A stretch of DNA of 64,000 nucleotides from Callorhinus ursinus (lineage: Eukaryota > Chordata > Mammalia > Carnivora > Otariidae), in contig NW_020312785.1 in NCBI RefSeq assembly GCF_003265705.1, positions 136,420,899-136,484,898 of the forward strand. The letters run 5' to 3'. Below, piece by piece: positions 1 to 11,579 of this stretch (positions are counted from its first letter, which is position 1; the number at the start of each line of letters is the position of its first letter). The notes under the pieces were generated by a model. The model did not search any database. It worked only from the letters and a program-made list of their open reading frames with translations, and was not told the origin of the DNA. The position numbers were made by a program, and so were the translations under genes.

Positions 1-414
1 AACTTCCCTAATGTGGGAAAAGAAACAGGCATCAAAATCCAGGAGGCACAGAGAACCCCTCTCAAAATCAATAAAAATAGGTCAACACCCTGACATCTAA
101 TAGTAAAACTTACAAGTCTCAGAGACAAGGAGAAAATCCTGAAAGCAGCTCGGGAGAAGAGATATGTAACCTACAATGGTAGAAACATTAAATTGGAAAC
201 AGACCTATCCACGGAGACCTGGCAGGCCAGAAAGAAGTGGCATGATATATTAAGAGCACTAAATGAGGAAAATATGCAGCCAAAAATACTATAACCAGCT
301 AGGCTGTCATTGAAAATAGAAGGAGAGATAAAAAGCTTCCAGGACAAACAAAAACTAAAGGAATTTGCAAACACGAAACCAGCCCTCCAAGAAATATTGA
401 AAGGGGTCCTCTAA
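1..414 (+). pseudogene. L1 ORF1 C-terminal remnant
   Basis: Remnant of the RNA-binding ORF1 protein, an RNP chaperone of L1. Frame 1 stays open with L1-like content, including DKEKILKAARE and, further on, KPALQEILKGVL before the natural TAA at 412-414. These lie in the RRM-C-terminal-domain part of the family. Two in-frame stops break it: TGA at 91-93 and TAA at 292-294. No frameshift is needed over the visible 137 codons. The N-terminal coiled coil would lie before position 1. Confidence 0.85.
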
Positions 415-495
415 GCAAAGAGAGAGCCCAAAAGCAGCACAGACCAGAAAGGAACAGAGACAATATACAGTAACAGTCACCTTACAGGCAATACA

Positions 496-3400
496 ATGGC
501 ACTAAATTCATACCTTTCAATAGTTACCCTGAACGTAAATGGGCTAAATGCCCCAAACAAAAGACAGGCTATCAGATTGGATTAAAAAACAAGACCCATT
601 AATATGCTGTCTGCAAGAGACTCATTTTAGACCCAAAGACATCCCCACATTGAAAGTGAGGGGGTGTAAAACCATTTACCATGTTAATGGACACCAAAAG
701 AAAGCTGGGGTGGCAATCCTTATATCAGACAAATTAGATTTTAAACCAAAGACTGTAATAAGAGATGAGGAAGGACACTATATCCTACTTAAAGGGTCTC
801 TCCAACAAGAAGATCTAACAATTGTAAATATCTATGCCCCAAACGTGGAAGCAGCCAATTATATAAGGCAATTAATAACAAAAGCGAAGAAACACATTGA
901 CAACAATACAATAGTAGTGAGGGACTTTAACACCCCCTGACTGAAATGGACAGATCATCTAAGCAAAAGATCAACAAGGAAATAAAGACTTTAAATCACA
1001 CACTGGACCAAATGGACTTCACAGACATATTCGGAACATTCCATCCCAAAGCAACGGAATGCACATTCTTCTCTAGTGCCCATGGAACACTCTCCAGAAT
1101 AGAGCACATCCTAGGTCACAAATCAAGTCTCAACCAGTACCAAAAGACTGGGATTATTCCCTGCATATTTTCAGACCACAATGCTTTGAAACTAGAACTC
1201 AATCACAAGAGGAAAGTCAGAAAGAACTCAAATACATGGAGGCTAAAGAGCATCCTACTAAAGAATGAATGGGTCAACCAGGAAACTAAGAAGAATTAAA
1301 AAAAATTCATGGAAACCAATGAAAATGAAAACACAACTGTTCAAAATCTTTGGGATGCAGCAAAGATAGTCCTAAGAGGAAAGTATATAGCAATACAAGC
1401 CTTTCTCAAGAAACAAGAAAGGTCTCAAATACACAACCTAACCCTACACCTAAAGGAGCTAGAGAAAAAAACAGCAAATAAAGCCTAAACCCAGTAGGAG
1501 AAGAGAAATAATAAAGATCAGAGCAGAAATCAATGAAACAGAAACCAAAAGAACAGTAGAACAGATCAACGAAACTAGAGGCTGGTTCTTTGAGAGAATT
1601 AACAAGATTGGTAAACCGCTGGCCAGACTTATCAAAAAGAAAAGAGAAAGGACCCAAATCAACAAAATCATGAATGGAAGAGGAGAAATCACAATCAACA
1701 CCAAAGAAATACAAACAATTATAAGAACATATTATGAGCAACTCTATGCCAGCAAATTAGATAACCTGGAAGAAATGGATGCATTCCTAGGGATGTATCA
1801 GCTACCAAAACTGAACCAGGAAGAAATAGAAAACCTGAACAGACCTATAACCACTAAGGAAATTGAAGCAGTCATCAAAAATCTCCCAACAAAAGCCCAG
1901 GGCCAGATGGCTTCCCAGGGGAATTCTACCAAACATTTAAAGAAGAATTAATACCTATTCTCCTGAAACTGTTCCAAGAAATAGAAATGGAAGGAAAACT
2001 TCCAAACTCGTTTTATGAGGCCACCATTACCTTGATCCCCAAACCAAAGACCCCATCAAAAAGGAGAATTACAGACCAATATCCTTGAGGAACATGGATG
2101 CAAAAATTCTCACCAAAATATTAGCCAATAGGATCCAACAGTACATTAAAAGGATTATTCACCACGACCAAGTGGGATTTATCCCTGGGCTGCAAGGTTG
2201 GTTTAACAACCACAAATCAATCAACGTGATACAATACATTAACAAAAGAAAGAACAAGAATCATATGATCCTCTCAATAGATGCAGAGAAAGCATTTGAC
2301 AAAGTACAACATCCTTTCTTGATCAAAACTCTTCAGAGTATATAGATAGAGGGTACATACCTCAATATCAAAAAAGCCATCTATGAAAAACCCACAAAGA
2401 ATATCACTCTCAATGGGGAAAAACTGAGAGCCTTCCCCCTAAGGTCAGGAATGCGGCAGGGATGTCCACTCTCACCACTGCCATTCAACATAGTATTAGA
2501 AGTCCTAGCCACGGCAATCAAACAACAAAAAGAAATCAACGGCATCCAAATCGGCAAGGAAGAAGTCAAACTCTCACTGTTTGCAGATGATATGGTACTG
2601 TATGTGGAAAACCCAAAAGACTCCACCCCAAAACTGCTAGAACTCATACAGGAATTCAGTAAAGTAGCAGGATATAAAATCAATGCACAGAATTCAGTGG
2701 CATTCCTATACACCAACAACAAGACAGAAGACAGAGAAATCAAGGAGTCGATCCCATTTACAATTGCACCCAAAACTATAAGATACCTAGGAATAAATCT
2801 AACCAAAGAGGCAAAGGATCTGTACTCAGAAAACTATAAAATACTCATGAAAGAATTTGAGGAAGACACAAAGAAATGGAAAAACGTTCCATGCACATGG
2901 ATTGGAAGAACAAATATTATGAAGATGTCAATGATACCTAGAGCAATCTACACGTTCAATGCAATCCCCATCAAAATACCATCCACTTTTTTCAAAGAAA
3001 TGGAACAAATAATCCTAAAATTTGTATGGAACCAGGAAAGATCCCGAATAAGAGGAATGTTGAAAAAGAAAAGCAAAGCTGGTGGCATCACAATTCCGGA
3101 CTTCCAGCTCTATTACAAAGCTGTCATCATCAAGACAGTATGGTATTGGCACAAAAACAGACACATAGATCAATGGAACAGAATAGAGAGCCCAGAAATG
3201 GACCCTCAACTCTATAGTCAACTAAACTTTGACAAACCAGGAAAGAATGTCCAATGGAAAAAAGACAGTCTCTTCAACAAATGGTGTTGGGAAACTTGGA
3301 CAGCCACGTGCAGAAGAATGAAACTGGACCATTTCCTTACACCACACACAAAAAGAGACTCCAAATGGTTGAAAGACCTAAACGTGAGACAGGAGTCCAT

Positions 3401-4305
3401 CAAAATCCTAAAGGAGAACACAGGCAGCAACCTCTTCGACATCAGCCACAGCAACTTCTTCCTAGAAACCTTGCCAAAGGCAAGGGAAGCAAGGGCAAAA
3501 ATGAACCACTGGGATTTCATCAAGATAAAAAGTTTTTGCACAGCAAAAGAAACAGTCCACAAAACCAAAAGACAACCGACAGAATGGGAGAAGATATTTG
3601 CAAATGACATATCAGATAAAGGGCTAGTATCCAAAATCTATAAAGAATTTATGAAACTCAACACCCAAAGAACAAATGATCCAATCAAGAAATGGGCAGA
3701 AGACATGAACAGACATTTCTCCAAAGAAGACATCCAAATGGCCAACAGACACATGAAAAAGTGCTCAACATCGCTCGACATCAGGGAAATCCAAATCAAA
3801 ACCTCAATGAGATACCACCTCACACCAGTCAGAATGGCTAAAATTAACAAGTCAGGAAACGACAGATGTTGGCGGGGATGCGGAGAAAGGGGAACCCTCC
3901 TACACTGTGGGTGGGAATGCAAGCTCGTGCAAGCACTCTGGAAAACAGTATGGAGGTTCCTCAAAAAGTTGAAAATAGAGCTACCATACGATCCAGCAAT
4001 TGCACTACTGGGTATTTACCCCAAAGATACAAATGTAGGGATCCGAAGGGGTACACATCGGGTGCACCCCGATGTTTATAGCAGCAATGTCCACAATAGC
4101 CAAACTGTGGAAAGAGCCAAGATGCCCATCGACAGATGAATGAATAAAGAAGATGTGGTATATGTAAACAATGGAATATTATGCAGCCATCAAAAGGAAT
4201 GAGATCTTTCCATTTGCAACGACATGGATGGAACTGGAGGGTGTTATGCTGAGTGAAATAAGTCAATCAGAGAAAGACATGTATCATATGACTTCACTGA
4301 TATGA
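496..4305 (+). pseudogene. L1 ORF2 (endonuclease-reverse transcriptase), broken
   Basis: Degraded ORF2, normally one protein of about 1,275 residues with an APE-like endonuclease, reverse transcriptase and Cys-rich end. The ATG at 496 opens frame 1. Reading-frame changes fall near 545, 938, 1466, 1893, 2047 and 4055, and in-frame stops at 1297-1299, 2343-2345, 4141-4143 and 4165-4167. Recognisable parts: endonuclease segment with CLQETHF (about 598-630), a DFNTP box at 923-937 preceded by Arg where Gly is usual, RT segments around GFIPG (about 2177) and QGCPLSPL (2454-2477), and an intact catalytic FADD box at 2580-2591. The Cys-rich motif [14 protein letters not shown] lies near 3869-3910. 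A single frame is open from 2346 to 4139. Natural stop TGA 4303-4305. Confidence 0.93.
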
Positions 4306-4778
4306 GGAATTCTTAATCTCAGGAAACAAACTGAGGGCTGCTGGAGTGGGGGTGGGGTGGGAGGATGGGGTGTCTGGGTGATAGACATTGGGGAGGGTAT
4401 GTGGTATGGTGAGCACTGTGAATTGTGCAAGACTGTTGAATCACAGATCTGTACTTCTGAAACAAATAATGCAATATATGTTAAGGGAAAAAAAAAAGAA
4501 GATAGCAGGAGGGGAAGAATGAAGGGGGGAAATTGGAGGGGGAGACGAACCATGAGAGACGATGGACTCTGAAAAACAAACTGAGGGTTCTAGAGGGGAG
4601 GGGGGTGGGGGAATGGGTTAGCCTGTTGATGGGTATTGAAGAGGGCACGTTCTGCATGGAGCACTGCGTGTTATGAACAAACAATGAATCATGGAACACT
4701 ACATCAAAAATTAATGATGTAATGTATGGTGATTAACATAACAATAAAAAAATTTAAAAGAAAAAAAAGCAACAAAAA
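4306..4778 (+). mobile_element. L1 3' UTR and A-rich tail
   Basis: G-rich segment with AAACTGAGGG at 4328 and again at 4578, an internal A-run near 4489, and a terminal A-rich tail. The repeated AAACTGAGGG start suggests the 3' UTR of this lineage contains an old partial tandem duplication. The same layout appears in the copy at 58006-58470. Confidence 0.85.
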
Positions 4779-4832
4779 ATGATTATGGTTTTGACAGGGG
4801 GGCAAAGAGGTGGCTAAGGAAGTTGGGTAGTT

Positions 4833-4950
4833 GGGGTTCCTGGCTGGCTCAGTCAGAAGAGCATCTGACTCTTGATCTCAGGGTCATAAATTCAAGCCCC
4901 ACATTGGGCACAGAGATTACTTTAAAATCTTAAAAAAAAAAAAAAAAAAA
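4833..4950 (+). mobile_element. Short SINEC element
   Basis: tRNA-like head (TGGCTGGCTCAGTC), internal CAAGCCCCACATTGGGC, then a short body and an 18-base A tail. It lacks the CT-rich segment of the longer SINEC type. It is directly followed by a second SINE. Confidence 0.85.
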
Positions 4951-4953
4951 CGG

Positions 4954-5147
4954 AGGGGACACCTGTGTGGCTCAGTCAGTCAAACATCTACCTTTGGCTC
5001 CGGTCCTGATCTCAGGGTCCTGGGATGGAGCCCCACATGGGCTGGCTCCCTGCTCAGTGGGGAGTTTGCTTCTCCCTCTCCCTGTGCCCCTCCCTCTGCT
5101 TGTGCTCTCTCTCTCTCAAATAAATAAATAAAATCATTAAAAAAAAA
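4954..5147 (+). mobile_element. SINEC element
   Basis: Long-type SINEC with tRNA-like head, GGGTCCTGGGATGGAGCCCC core, CT-rich segment and AAATAAATAAATAAAATC tail. It sits directly downstream of the SINE at 4833, probably inserted into its A tail. Confidence 0.88.
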
Positions 5148-5649
5148 CTAGGAAGAATTGTTTTTTAAAAAAAGAGGGGGCAGGTGGGTAGTTAAGGATA
5201 CCCCAGTAATTAACCTGAAACTTTGCAATATGCAAGAACCTAATGGGGGTTGGAGAAGGGACTAACCACAGTGCCTTACTTCTACTTCTCCTACAACGAA
5301 TCTCTAGGGAAAAAACAACATCCTCCACAGAAATCACCAAGAATAAGATCACAAAACACAAAAGTTCTGAGGGGGCTTGAGTACCAAAGGAAGAACCTGG
5401 CCAACTTCCCTCTTTGTCTACTCACTCAATATCCAAAATGTATTATTATCTTTCTATAAGGCTGTAGAGCACTTATAGAAAGACTGCATGTATTAAATTG
5501 CCACATAAAGTGAAAACAGAAGTCTTTTACGTCATCTGTGACATAGAATAATCTGCCACTTAGCTTCCTTTTGAGTGCAAAGGTTCACAAGTGTCTGAAC
5601 CATGAATTTTCTGTGAGCCTGAGACGCACAGAGATAGACAGTTTCCCTC

Positions 5650-5691
<42 letters not shown>

Positions 5692-6146
5692 CACATATAT
5701 ATAAAATCTTGCTCAGCAATATTCTAAATCATAGGTGGAAAAGTTTGTGAGGCATAAATTCAGTCTACCCAGAGGCTGAATCCAGGCGTGACTCTCCCAG
5801 GGGTCCTGGTGGCTTTGGAGCCCAGAGGGTGCAGGTGTATATGAAGGAAAAGCCAGCCCCCACTGGCCTTACCTCCGGCGAATTCCTATTGCCATTAACT
5901 GTTGTAGTACTGAATAATTTTCATATTAGCTTAACCCACCAGCTAGACTCTCCAATGCCTGGACAACAGCCAGGGCTGCATTCCATCCCCCACATCAGAG
6001 ACCCGGCATTGGGCCCACAGTGGGAGCAATAACCAAGCATGGGATGACCGGCGATAGTCAAGCTCTGTTAGCTTTCCAGGAAGAGGCTCAGGGGTGTCAG
6101 GGGACAGACACATACAGTAAGACTACAAGGGGGTGACAGTCTAGGA
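5148..6146. other. Intronic stretch without gene
   Basis: No exon or clear transposon seen. It contains a TG microsatellite (5652-5688) and a segment at 5740-6040 of ordinary composition. Confidence 0.5.
5652..5703. repeat. (TG)n microsatellite with AT-rich end
   Basis: About 18 uninterrupted TG units followed by TATACACATATATATA. In gene sense (minus) this reads CA. Confidence 0.97.
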
Positions 6147-6504
6147 TGCTTGTGATGAGTAATTTTGTGTGTCCACTTGGCTGGGCCATGGTGCACAGAT
6201 ATTTGGATAAACATAGTTCTGGGTGTTTTTGTAAGAGGGTCTGTGGTGGACTTTGAGCAAAGCAGACTGCCCTCCATAATGTGAGTGGGTCTCCTCAAAC
6301 CAGCTGATGACTTGAATAGAACAAAAAGACTAACCTCCCCTGAGCAAGAGGACATTCGGCTAGGAGACAGCCTACAGATTTGAACTGCAACACTGCCTCT
6401 TCCTTTGGTCTCCAGTCTGCCAGCCCATCCTCTAGATCTTGGATTTACCAGCCTCCACAACCGCATGAACTAGTGCCTCAAACTGCTCTCACTCTGTGTA
6501 CATA

Positions 6505-6813
6505 GAGCTGATCTTTGAACAACACAGGGGTCAGGCGTGCTGACCCCCTGCATAGCAGAAAATCCATGTGTAACTTTTGACTCCCTAAAGCTTAACGACT
6601 AATAAACTACTGTTGACCTTATCAATAACAGTCAATTAATACATATTCTGTATGCTTTATATATTATATACCATATTCTTATAACAAAGTAAACTAGAAA
6701 AAAATGTTATTAAAATCATAAAAATGTTTACAATACTATACCCTAGTTATCGAAAAAATCCACATATAAGGGGGCCCGTGCAGTTCAAACCCATGTAGTT
6801 CAACCGTCCACTG
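6505..6813 (-). mobile_element. MER2-type (Tigger) nonautonomous DNA element
   Basis: Same family as the copy at 52326-52658 but in reverse orientation and more diverged. The terminal inverted repeat is still visible: TTTGAACAAC near 6513 against GTAGTTCAAC at 6795-6804. A TA dinucleotide precedes it (6503-6504), as expected for pogo/Tigger insertion. Nonautonomous, no coding capacity. Confidence 0.8.
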
Positions 6814-6850
6814 TGTGTATATATATATATATTATATATAATATATATAC
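6814..6850. repeat. AT-rich simple repeat
   Basis: TGTGTATATATATATATATTATATATAATATATATA-type tract at the junction between the MER2-type element and the older repeat. Confidence 0.9.
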
Positions 6851-7204
6851 ATACATCTACATGCCCCCACAACCCGAGTGGTTCTGCTTCTCTGGAGAAC
6901 CCCAATATGCCACGGCAGCTCTCAGGGCAACCTCTGGGAGGTCGCCAGTTTGTGACTTAGCTGCTTACACTCAGTTGGCAGAAGTTTCTCTACCTCTTGA
7001 CATCTGTGTGATTCCCATTCATGCCCTAAAAGGGTGGTTAACTTTGCCCTGGAGTTCCCACGTAAGTCCACCTCAAATTCCAATGGCCAGACTGGACGAT
7101 AAGGCCGGCAGCTGGTCTGATCAGCTTTGGTCAGGATGGCAGAGTCACACGGCACAAAACTCAAGAAGCTGGTCAACATGAACCACTCAAACCATCACCC
7201 CTCT

Positions 7205-7577
7205 TTCTTGAAACTGGCAAGACGACAGCACCCAGAGATTCCATCAAACACTCATCTGTTTCTGTGAGGCATTCTGTAGATGTGATTAAAACCCATAAGC
7301 AGTTGACTTTCAGTAAGAAAGATGACCTACATAAGCCTGGGTGGGCCTGATTCAGCTGAAAGGTCTGAAGAGCAGAGCCAAGGCTTCCTTGGCGCAGTAG
7401 CAACTTTATGGGTAGATCCTCACTTCAGACAGTGTCTGAGGATTCCTGTCTGCCCTGCAATCTTGAACCTGCTTGGACAGGCCCCATATTCGCCTGTGAG
7501 CCAATTCCTTGCAATCAATCTCTTAATATGGCTCTCCTACTGGTTCCGTTTCTCTGGTTGAACCCTGGCTGCTACAT
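7205..7577 (+). mobile_element. Ancient LTR-like repeat (second copy)
   Basis: Shares with the 6147 element the GTGGGTGGGCCT-like middle (GGGTGGGCCTGATTCAG at 7339) and the end GTTCCGTTTCTCTGG. Its last 80 bp form part of the inverted duplication with 8357-8436. Confidence 0.55.
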
Positions 7578-7627
7578 CTCTCTTTGTCTTAACCTCCTTA
7601 TGCCTCAGTTTCCCATCTGTAAAACAG
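7497..7627 (+). repeat. Left arm of a composite inverted duplication
   Basis: About 131 bp that match the reverse complement of 8306-8436 at roughly 90% identity by hand alignment. The arm spans the boundary between the end of the LTR-like repeat and the start of a MIR, so both arms share the same repeat-repeat junction. Confidence 0.85.
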
Positions 7628-7740
7628 AGACAATGATAGTATCTACTTCACAGGGTTGACTTGAGGGTATAACACAAGTAGAGCTGAGAGCAGTACTGGG
7701 CACAGAGTAAGGTTCCTGTAAATACGAAATATTATTGTCC
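7578..7740 (+). mobile_element. MIR SINE
   Basis: Carries the MIR core and 3' part: CCTCAGTTTCCCATCTGTAA, then ACTGGGCACAGAGTAAGG. Ancient tRNA-derived SINE. Confidence 0.85.
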
Positions 7741-8097
7741 ATGTAACTGTCACTATTGCTAATGAATCCATGCCTTCTGGGAAAGAGTTTATACATTAGT
7801 GGGGAGGTTAAGAAAAATAATTCTAACAAAGATATTTGTTAAAAATGTAGGTGGACATAAAGTGCACCAAGGATCAAGAAAAGAACTACCCAAGCATGTC
7901 TGGGGCATAGTGGAAGGTAGCCTCCACAAATACATAATACAGTTGGGCCGAATTCTACATTGCTTCTGCTCTGGGACCATGAGTCCCCTAAAAATATGCT
8001 TACAGGGCAAGAAACTCCCTCTTCTCCAAAAGCTTTTAACCAAATCAGTGGAGGAGTGTTTCCCAATGGCTAGGATTCCCTTCATGGAAAATCATTC

Positions 8098-8165
8098 ATT
8101 TACTCAAATTTTTATTGAGCACCTACTATGTGCTAGGTGCTGTCCTAAGCACTGAGGAATAAAGA
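8098..8165 (+). mobile_element. Ancient LINE-like fragment
   Basis: TTTTTATTGAGCACCTACTATG followed by TGCTAGGTGCTGTCCTAAGC is a widespread old mammalian repeat segment (L2/CR1-class by my reading). A relative lies at 27895. Confidence 0.55.
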
Positions 8166-8305
8166 GGTTAAAAAAAAAAACACTTCTATATGGAGGGACA
8201 ACAAGTGTCAGATAATAAATTAGCAAATGCCTAATTTCCAAATGTAACAAGGTAATAAACGAGCCTGACAAGAGAGTCATGTGAGAGCCCCACATTGGGT
8301 GGACC

Positions 8306-8436
8306 CTATTTTACAGATGGAAAACTGAGGCATAAGGAGGTTAAGATAAAGAGAGATGTAGCAGGCAGGGTTCAACCAGAGGAAACAGAACCTGTAGGAG
8401 ATCCGTATTAAGAGATTACTGCAAGAAATTGGCTCA
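8306..8436 (-). repeat. Right arm of a composite inverted duplication
   Basis: Reverse complement of 7497-7627 with about ten substitutions and two single-base gaps. It again joins MIR sequence (TTTTACAGATGG at 8309) to the end of the LTR-like repeat (GGTTCAACCAGAGG at 8369). Homology stops at an A15/GA tract beginning at 8441. Confidence 0.85.
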
Positions 8437-8650
8437 TGTGCAAAAAAAAAAAAAAAAGAGAGAGAGAGAATCAACTGAAAGAAAAGAGGGATTTGCATTA
8501 CAAGGCTCCTAACTTTCTGGGAGACCAGGCAGTTAGGTCTTTTGTGGTTAATTCTGACTTCAGCCTCCCCCATCTTTGACATTCCAGCGAGTCCTGCCCT
8601 GAGCCAGCAGAGACACCAGAACGAACATCCTTCTCCCAGAGCAGCAGGTT
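8357..8650 (-). mobile_element. Ancient LTR-like repeat (third copy, reversed)
   Basis: Begins in reverse with GTTCAACCAGAGGAAACAGAACC and continues through ATTGGCTCATG. An A15 plus GA tract (8441-8469) interrupts it. The outer part beyond 8470 is too degenerate for a firm call. Confidence 0.45.
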
Positions 8651-10899
8651 GAAAGACAAGTTGGAGGTTGGCTGGGGACACTATCTCATCATTTTGCTTG
8701 TGGTGGTGTTCACCTGAAATGCCATTACTGCCAAAATCCAATGACTCAAAACAGAGGATCTCCAAGGTGTTCCATGGACCACACAAATGTTTGTTTTAAA
8801 TGGCACGGATACTCTCATCAGAGGATGATGAAAGATTCCCACGGTGGTCGTAAAACCTCCCTATTCCAAGTCAACTTGCTTCATCGTCATCAATAAATGT
8901 CCCTCTTATCTTCTAAAGTAAATCTGCACTCATAAAGCATTGTTTTTATACAGTAAGGATCTATAGTATTTCTATTCAAACAACACTCTACTGCTTTTAA
9001 AACATTTGGAGACAACTGCTATCCACATACTCCACATTACAATTTTTGAAAACTGAAGTCTGGAGCAGACCTATTTTGAAAGATGGCAAATTGCTACTAA
9101 AAATGCATGCACGGGTTACTTGTCATCATTTATCCAAAAAAGTGCACAGAAGAATTAATTCAGGACTTTTCTTTTTTCCCAAATAATCGTTCTGCTCACA
9201 CAAAGGATAAATGTACTTTATCCCCTAAATGCGGTTTCCCTGGTGATGGAATTGCTCACATTCAATGCCGTCAGCACTGACCGCTACCTTAAAATTGATC
9301 GGCTAATAAAATTCGTTAGGGAAAGATCTTTGACAGTTGCTGCTTCCATAGTAAAGGCTGTACACGAATCAAGGTTTCTGACCAGGTATGCACCTCATCC
9401 ATGTGCACCAGGATCAAACCAAACCATCCTGAAGGGAGAGAATACTGAGCCGATATTATTTATAAAGATGGCACTTTCATTAAAGGACCTTCCCTTGTAT
9501 GTGTATTAAATAAATAAGCAATTACATGGAGAAACATATAGTCACACAGCAGGAACAACATAAACACATATCGGCATATATTATACTCTGGAAGGTTTAT
9601 TTAAAACTATATTAAATGACACAGCCTCGGTACAGTTTACCCACCCAACGTAAACCAATGCAACACACACAGCTCACTCTCCAAAAGGATATGTGCCTAG
9701 AAGCAAGCTAACAATAGTATAAGGAAAGGATAATTCCTACATGTCAATAAATTACCATTGAAAGCTTAATTAAAACTAAATTTATGCCTCACACATACCC
9801 ATTACAATTCAATAGCATGAATGACCTTTTCCCTCGTCAAGCTACAGAATCCAGACACAGTCTCCCAGTTGAATTAACTGTTGGGTTTTTTTTTTTTAAA
9901 GTCTCAAATGTCACATAAAACATTATTTGGTCAAAGACACAAGAACCTGGGCTCTACCAAGTTTGTTCTGTTTCTCAAATATTTGTTATGTCCAAGCTTA
10001 TACCATATTTGGATTCAGAGAACTTTTTTAGTAGGAACTCTCTTTAGAGAATTTTCAACTCTAATCCAAGGAGGAAAACAGTTAAAATAAGACCCATGTC
10101 CACCACACATAGTCCCACACATACACACAAATCTGTGCACGTACACAAACATACTCAGGCTCTCATGCTTGCAGACAAACTGATCATTTCTTCAGGGGTC
10201 ACTTTTGGGAAACAGTAATGAATTAAGAAGAAACATCTTGACTTCCCTACTTTATATTCTTCTACTCAATTCATGGGTGTAAGCAGGTGTGTACGCATAC
10301 ACATAGACTACTACAAACATGTATTTTTCAGAAAGCACCTAACAAACAAGAATTTTATAAAAATCACATTGTACTTATACCACACTGAACTTGTGCCCAT
10401 TTAAATAAACATAAGCCACGTTAAAACCCATTATAGTGTCACTAAATGACACTAAATGTCACAAAAAAAACATCACTATAATGTCACTTGCATTAAAGTT
10501 AATGCAAGCAAGTGCCATAATTTCCAGCCATCGTATTCTCAAACATCCGAGGGCTCAAACTGATTTATAAAAATATTTTAGAACCTATTTATAAAACAAT
10601 TCCAGTGGCGCATTTGGAGGCTCGCACCATCATCGCTTTCCCGTTACCCACCCAGACAGGAATACCCCCATCCAGTGCTCTCATTGTCAGAGGAAACCCT
10701 GTGACTACCTGACTCAGTCCTTGACCGGTCACTATCCACTGTGTATGGGTACCAAGCAATCCATGAATGCCTCCACATTCTGTTTCTAAACCACTCTGCT
10801 AGAAAAATGGGTCCTCGAATCAGTTTGTCCAACCAACATGCCCAGCAGTTGTGCTAGGGCTAGAAGGGGCCAAGATGAATAGGACATGGCTTTTAGCAT
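8651..10899. other. Repeat-poor AT-rich intronic stretch
   Basis: No gene, SINE or L1 recognised over 2.2 kb, which is the longest repeat-free stretch near this end. 9231-9430 has more CpG than its surroundings. 10090-10160 is CA-rich. 10430-10510 contains short direct and inverted repeats of a GTCACTAAATG / CATTAAAGTTAATGCAAGC type. Confidence 0.5.
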
Positions 10900-10913
10900 A
10901 AAAATCCAGTCTG

Positions 10914-11079
10914 GGTGCCTGGGTGGCGCAGTCGGTTAAGTGTCTGACTCAGGCTCAGGTCGTGAACAGTGGGATGGAGCCCCCCTGTTGGGCTCTGCAC
11001 TCAGTGGGGAGTCTGCTTGTCCCTCCCCCCTCCCCACTTGTGCTCATGCACATGCATGCGCTCTCTCTCAAATAAATAA
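10914..11079 (+). mobile_element. SINEC with clear target-site duplication
   Basis: Head GGTGCCTGGGTGGCGCAGTCGG, GGGATGGAGCCCCC core and CT-rich, AATAAA-containing tail. The 14-bp duplication AAAAATCCAGTCTG flanks it at 10900-10913 and 11080-11093. Confidence 0.95.
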
Positions 11080-11165
11080 AAAAATCCAGTCTGACACATA
11101 GGAGGGGCTCGGAACCTGTGCAATGGGTGGAGGAGGGACGGAGTGAGGAAGCTCACAACCGAGGG

Positions 11166-11504
11166 CAGTGCTATCGAAGAAATACAACTCTAGCCGCTAA
11201 TGGGAGGCACGTAATTTTAAATTTTCTAGTAGGCACACTTAAAAGGGTTAAAAAAAAAAAAGGAATCAGGTAAAGTGAAATTTAATATATTTAATTTCAC
11301 CTAACCTAGAAAATATTTTCATTTCTACAAGCAAGGAGTATTAAAACATCCCTAATGAAACATTTTACCTTTTTTGGTACTATTTTGAAATCTAGTGTGC
11401 ATTTTACATTCACAGTACATCTAGATGTACAGTTCAGACTAGCACATTTCAAGAGCTCATTAGCCCCGTGTAAGTGGTGGCTCCCCTAGAGAAGAACGCA
11501 CAGG
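11166..11504 (-). mobile_element. Ancient nonautonomous DNA element
   Basis: Degenerate element with AATTTTAAATTTTCTAGTAG near its left end and GTACATCTAGATGTACAG-like sequence inside. Related to the sequence at 52245-52715 (GGAACTGAATTTTAAAATTT). Probably a hAT- or mariner-class nonautonomous element; the family is not assigned. Confidence 0.5.
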
Positions 11505-11579
11505 ACAGAGTATTTCCATCATGGCAGAAAGTTCTACTTGGGCAACATACCTCCCAAAAGAGGGAGGCGGTAAGTACAT

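Larger units (their letters stand above)
1..4778 (+). mobile_element. LINE-1, carnivore-type, truncated by the window edge
   Basis: Continuous L1 on the plus strand, antisense to OSBPL10. In order: the C-terminal end of ORF1 (1-414), a short inter-ORF spacer (415-495), ORF2 (496-4305), a G-rich 3' UTR and an A-rich tail ending near 4778. The same 3' UTR recurs at 39615 and, reversed, at 58006, so at least three copies of this or closely related subfamilies are present. The 5' end lies outside the window, so length and target-site duplication cannot be judged. Both ORFs are broken, so the copy is immobile. Confidence 0.96.
6147..6912 (+). mobile_element. Ancient LTR-like repeat, split by a MER2-type element
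   Basis: Degenerate repeat in two parts, 6147-6504 and 6814-6912. It starts TAATTTTGTGTGTCCACTTGG and ends TTCTCTGGAGAACCCC, a pattern I associate with old ERVL-type LTRs; the family name is not certain. A relative lies at 7205-7577 and a reversed one at 8357-8650. The gap is filled by the DNA element at 6505-6813. Confidence 0.6.

Noticed and set aside
2451..4139. Open frame of 562 codons on the plus strand
   Set aside because: It is the RT-to-C-terminal part of L1 ORF2, not a host gene; upstream and downstream parts are broken.
5652..5703. CRISPR-like regular repeats
   Set aside because: All short-period repeats here are ordinary microsatellites; no repeat-spacer structure, and the DNA is mammalian.
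8277..8786. 169-codon frame on the minus strand
   Set aside because: It crosses the inverted-duplication arm, an A tract and an LTR-like repeat; a similar peptide appears on the plus strand at 7408-7659 only because the DNA is duplicated.
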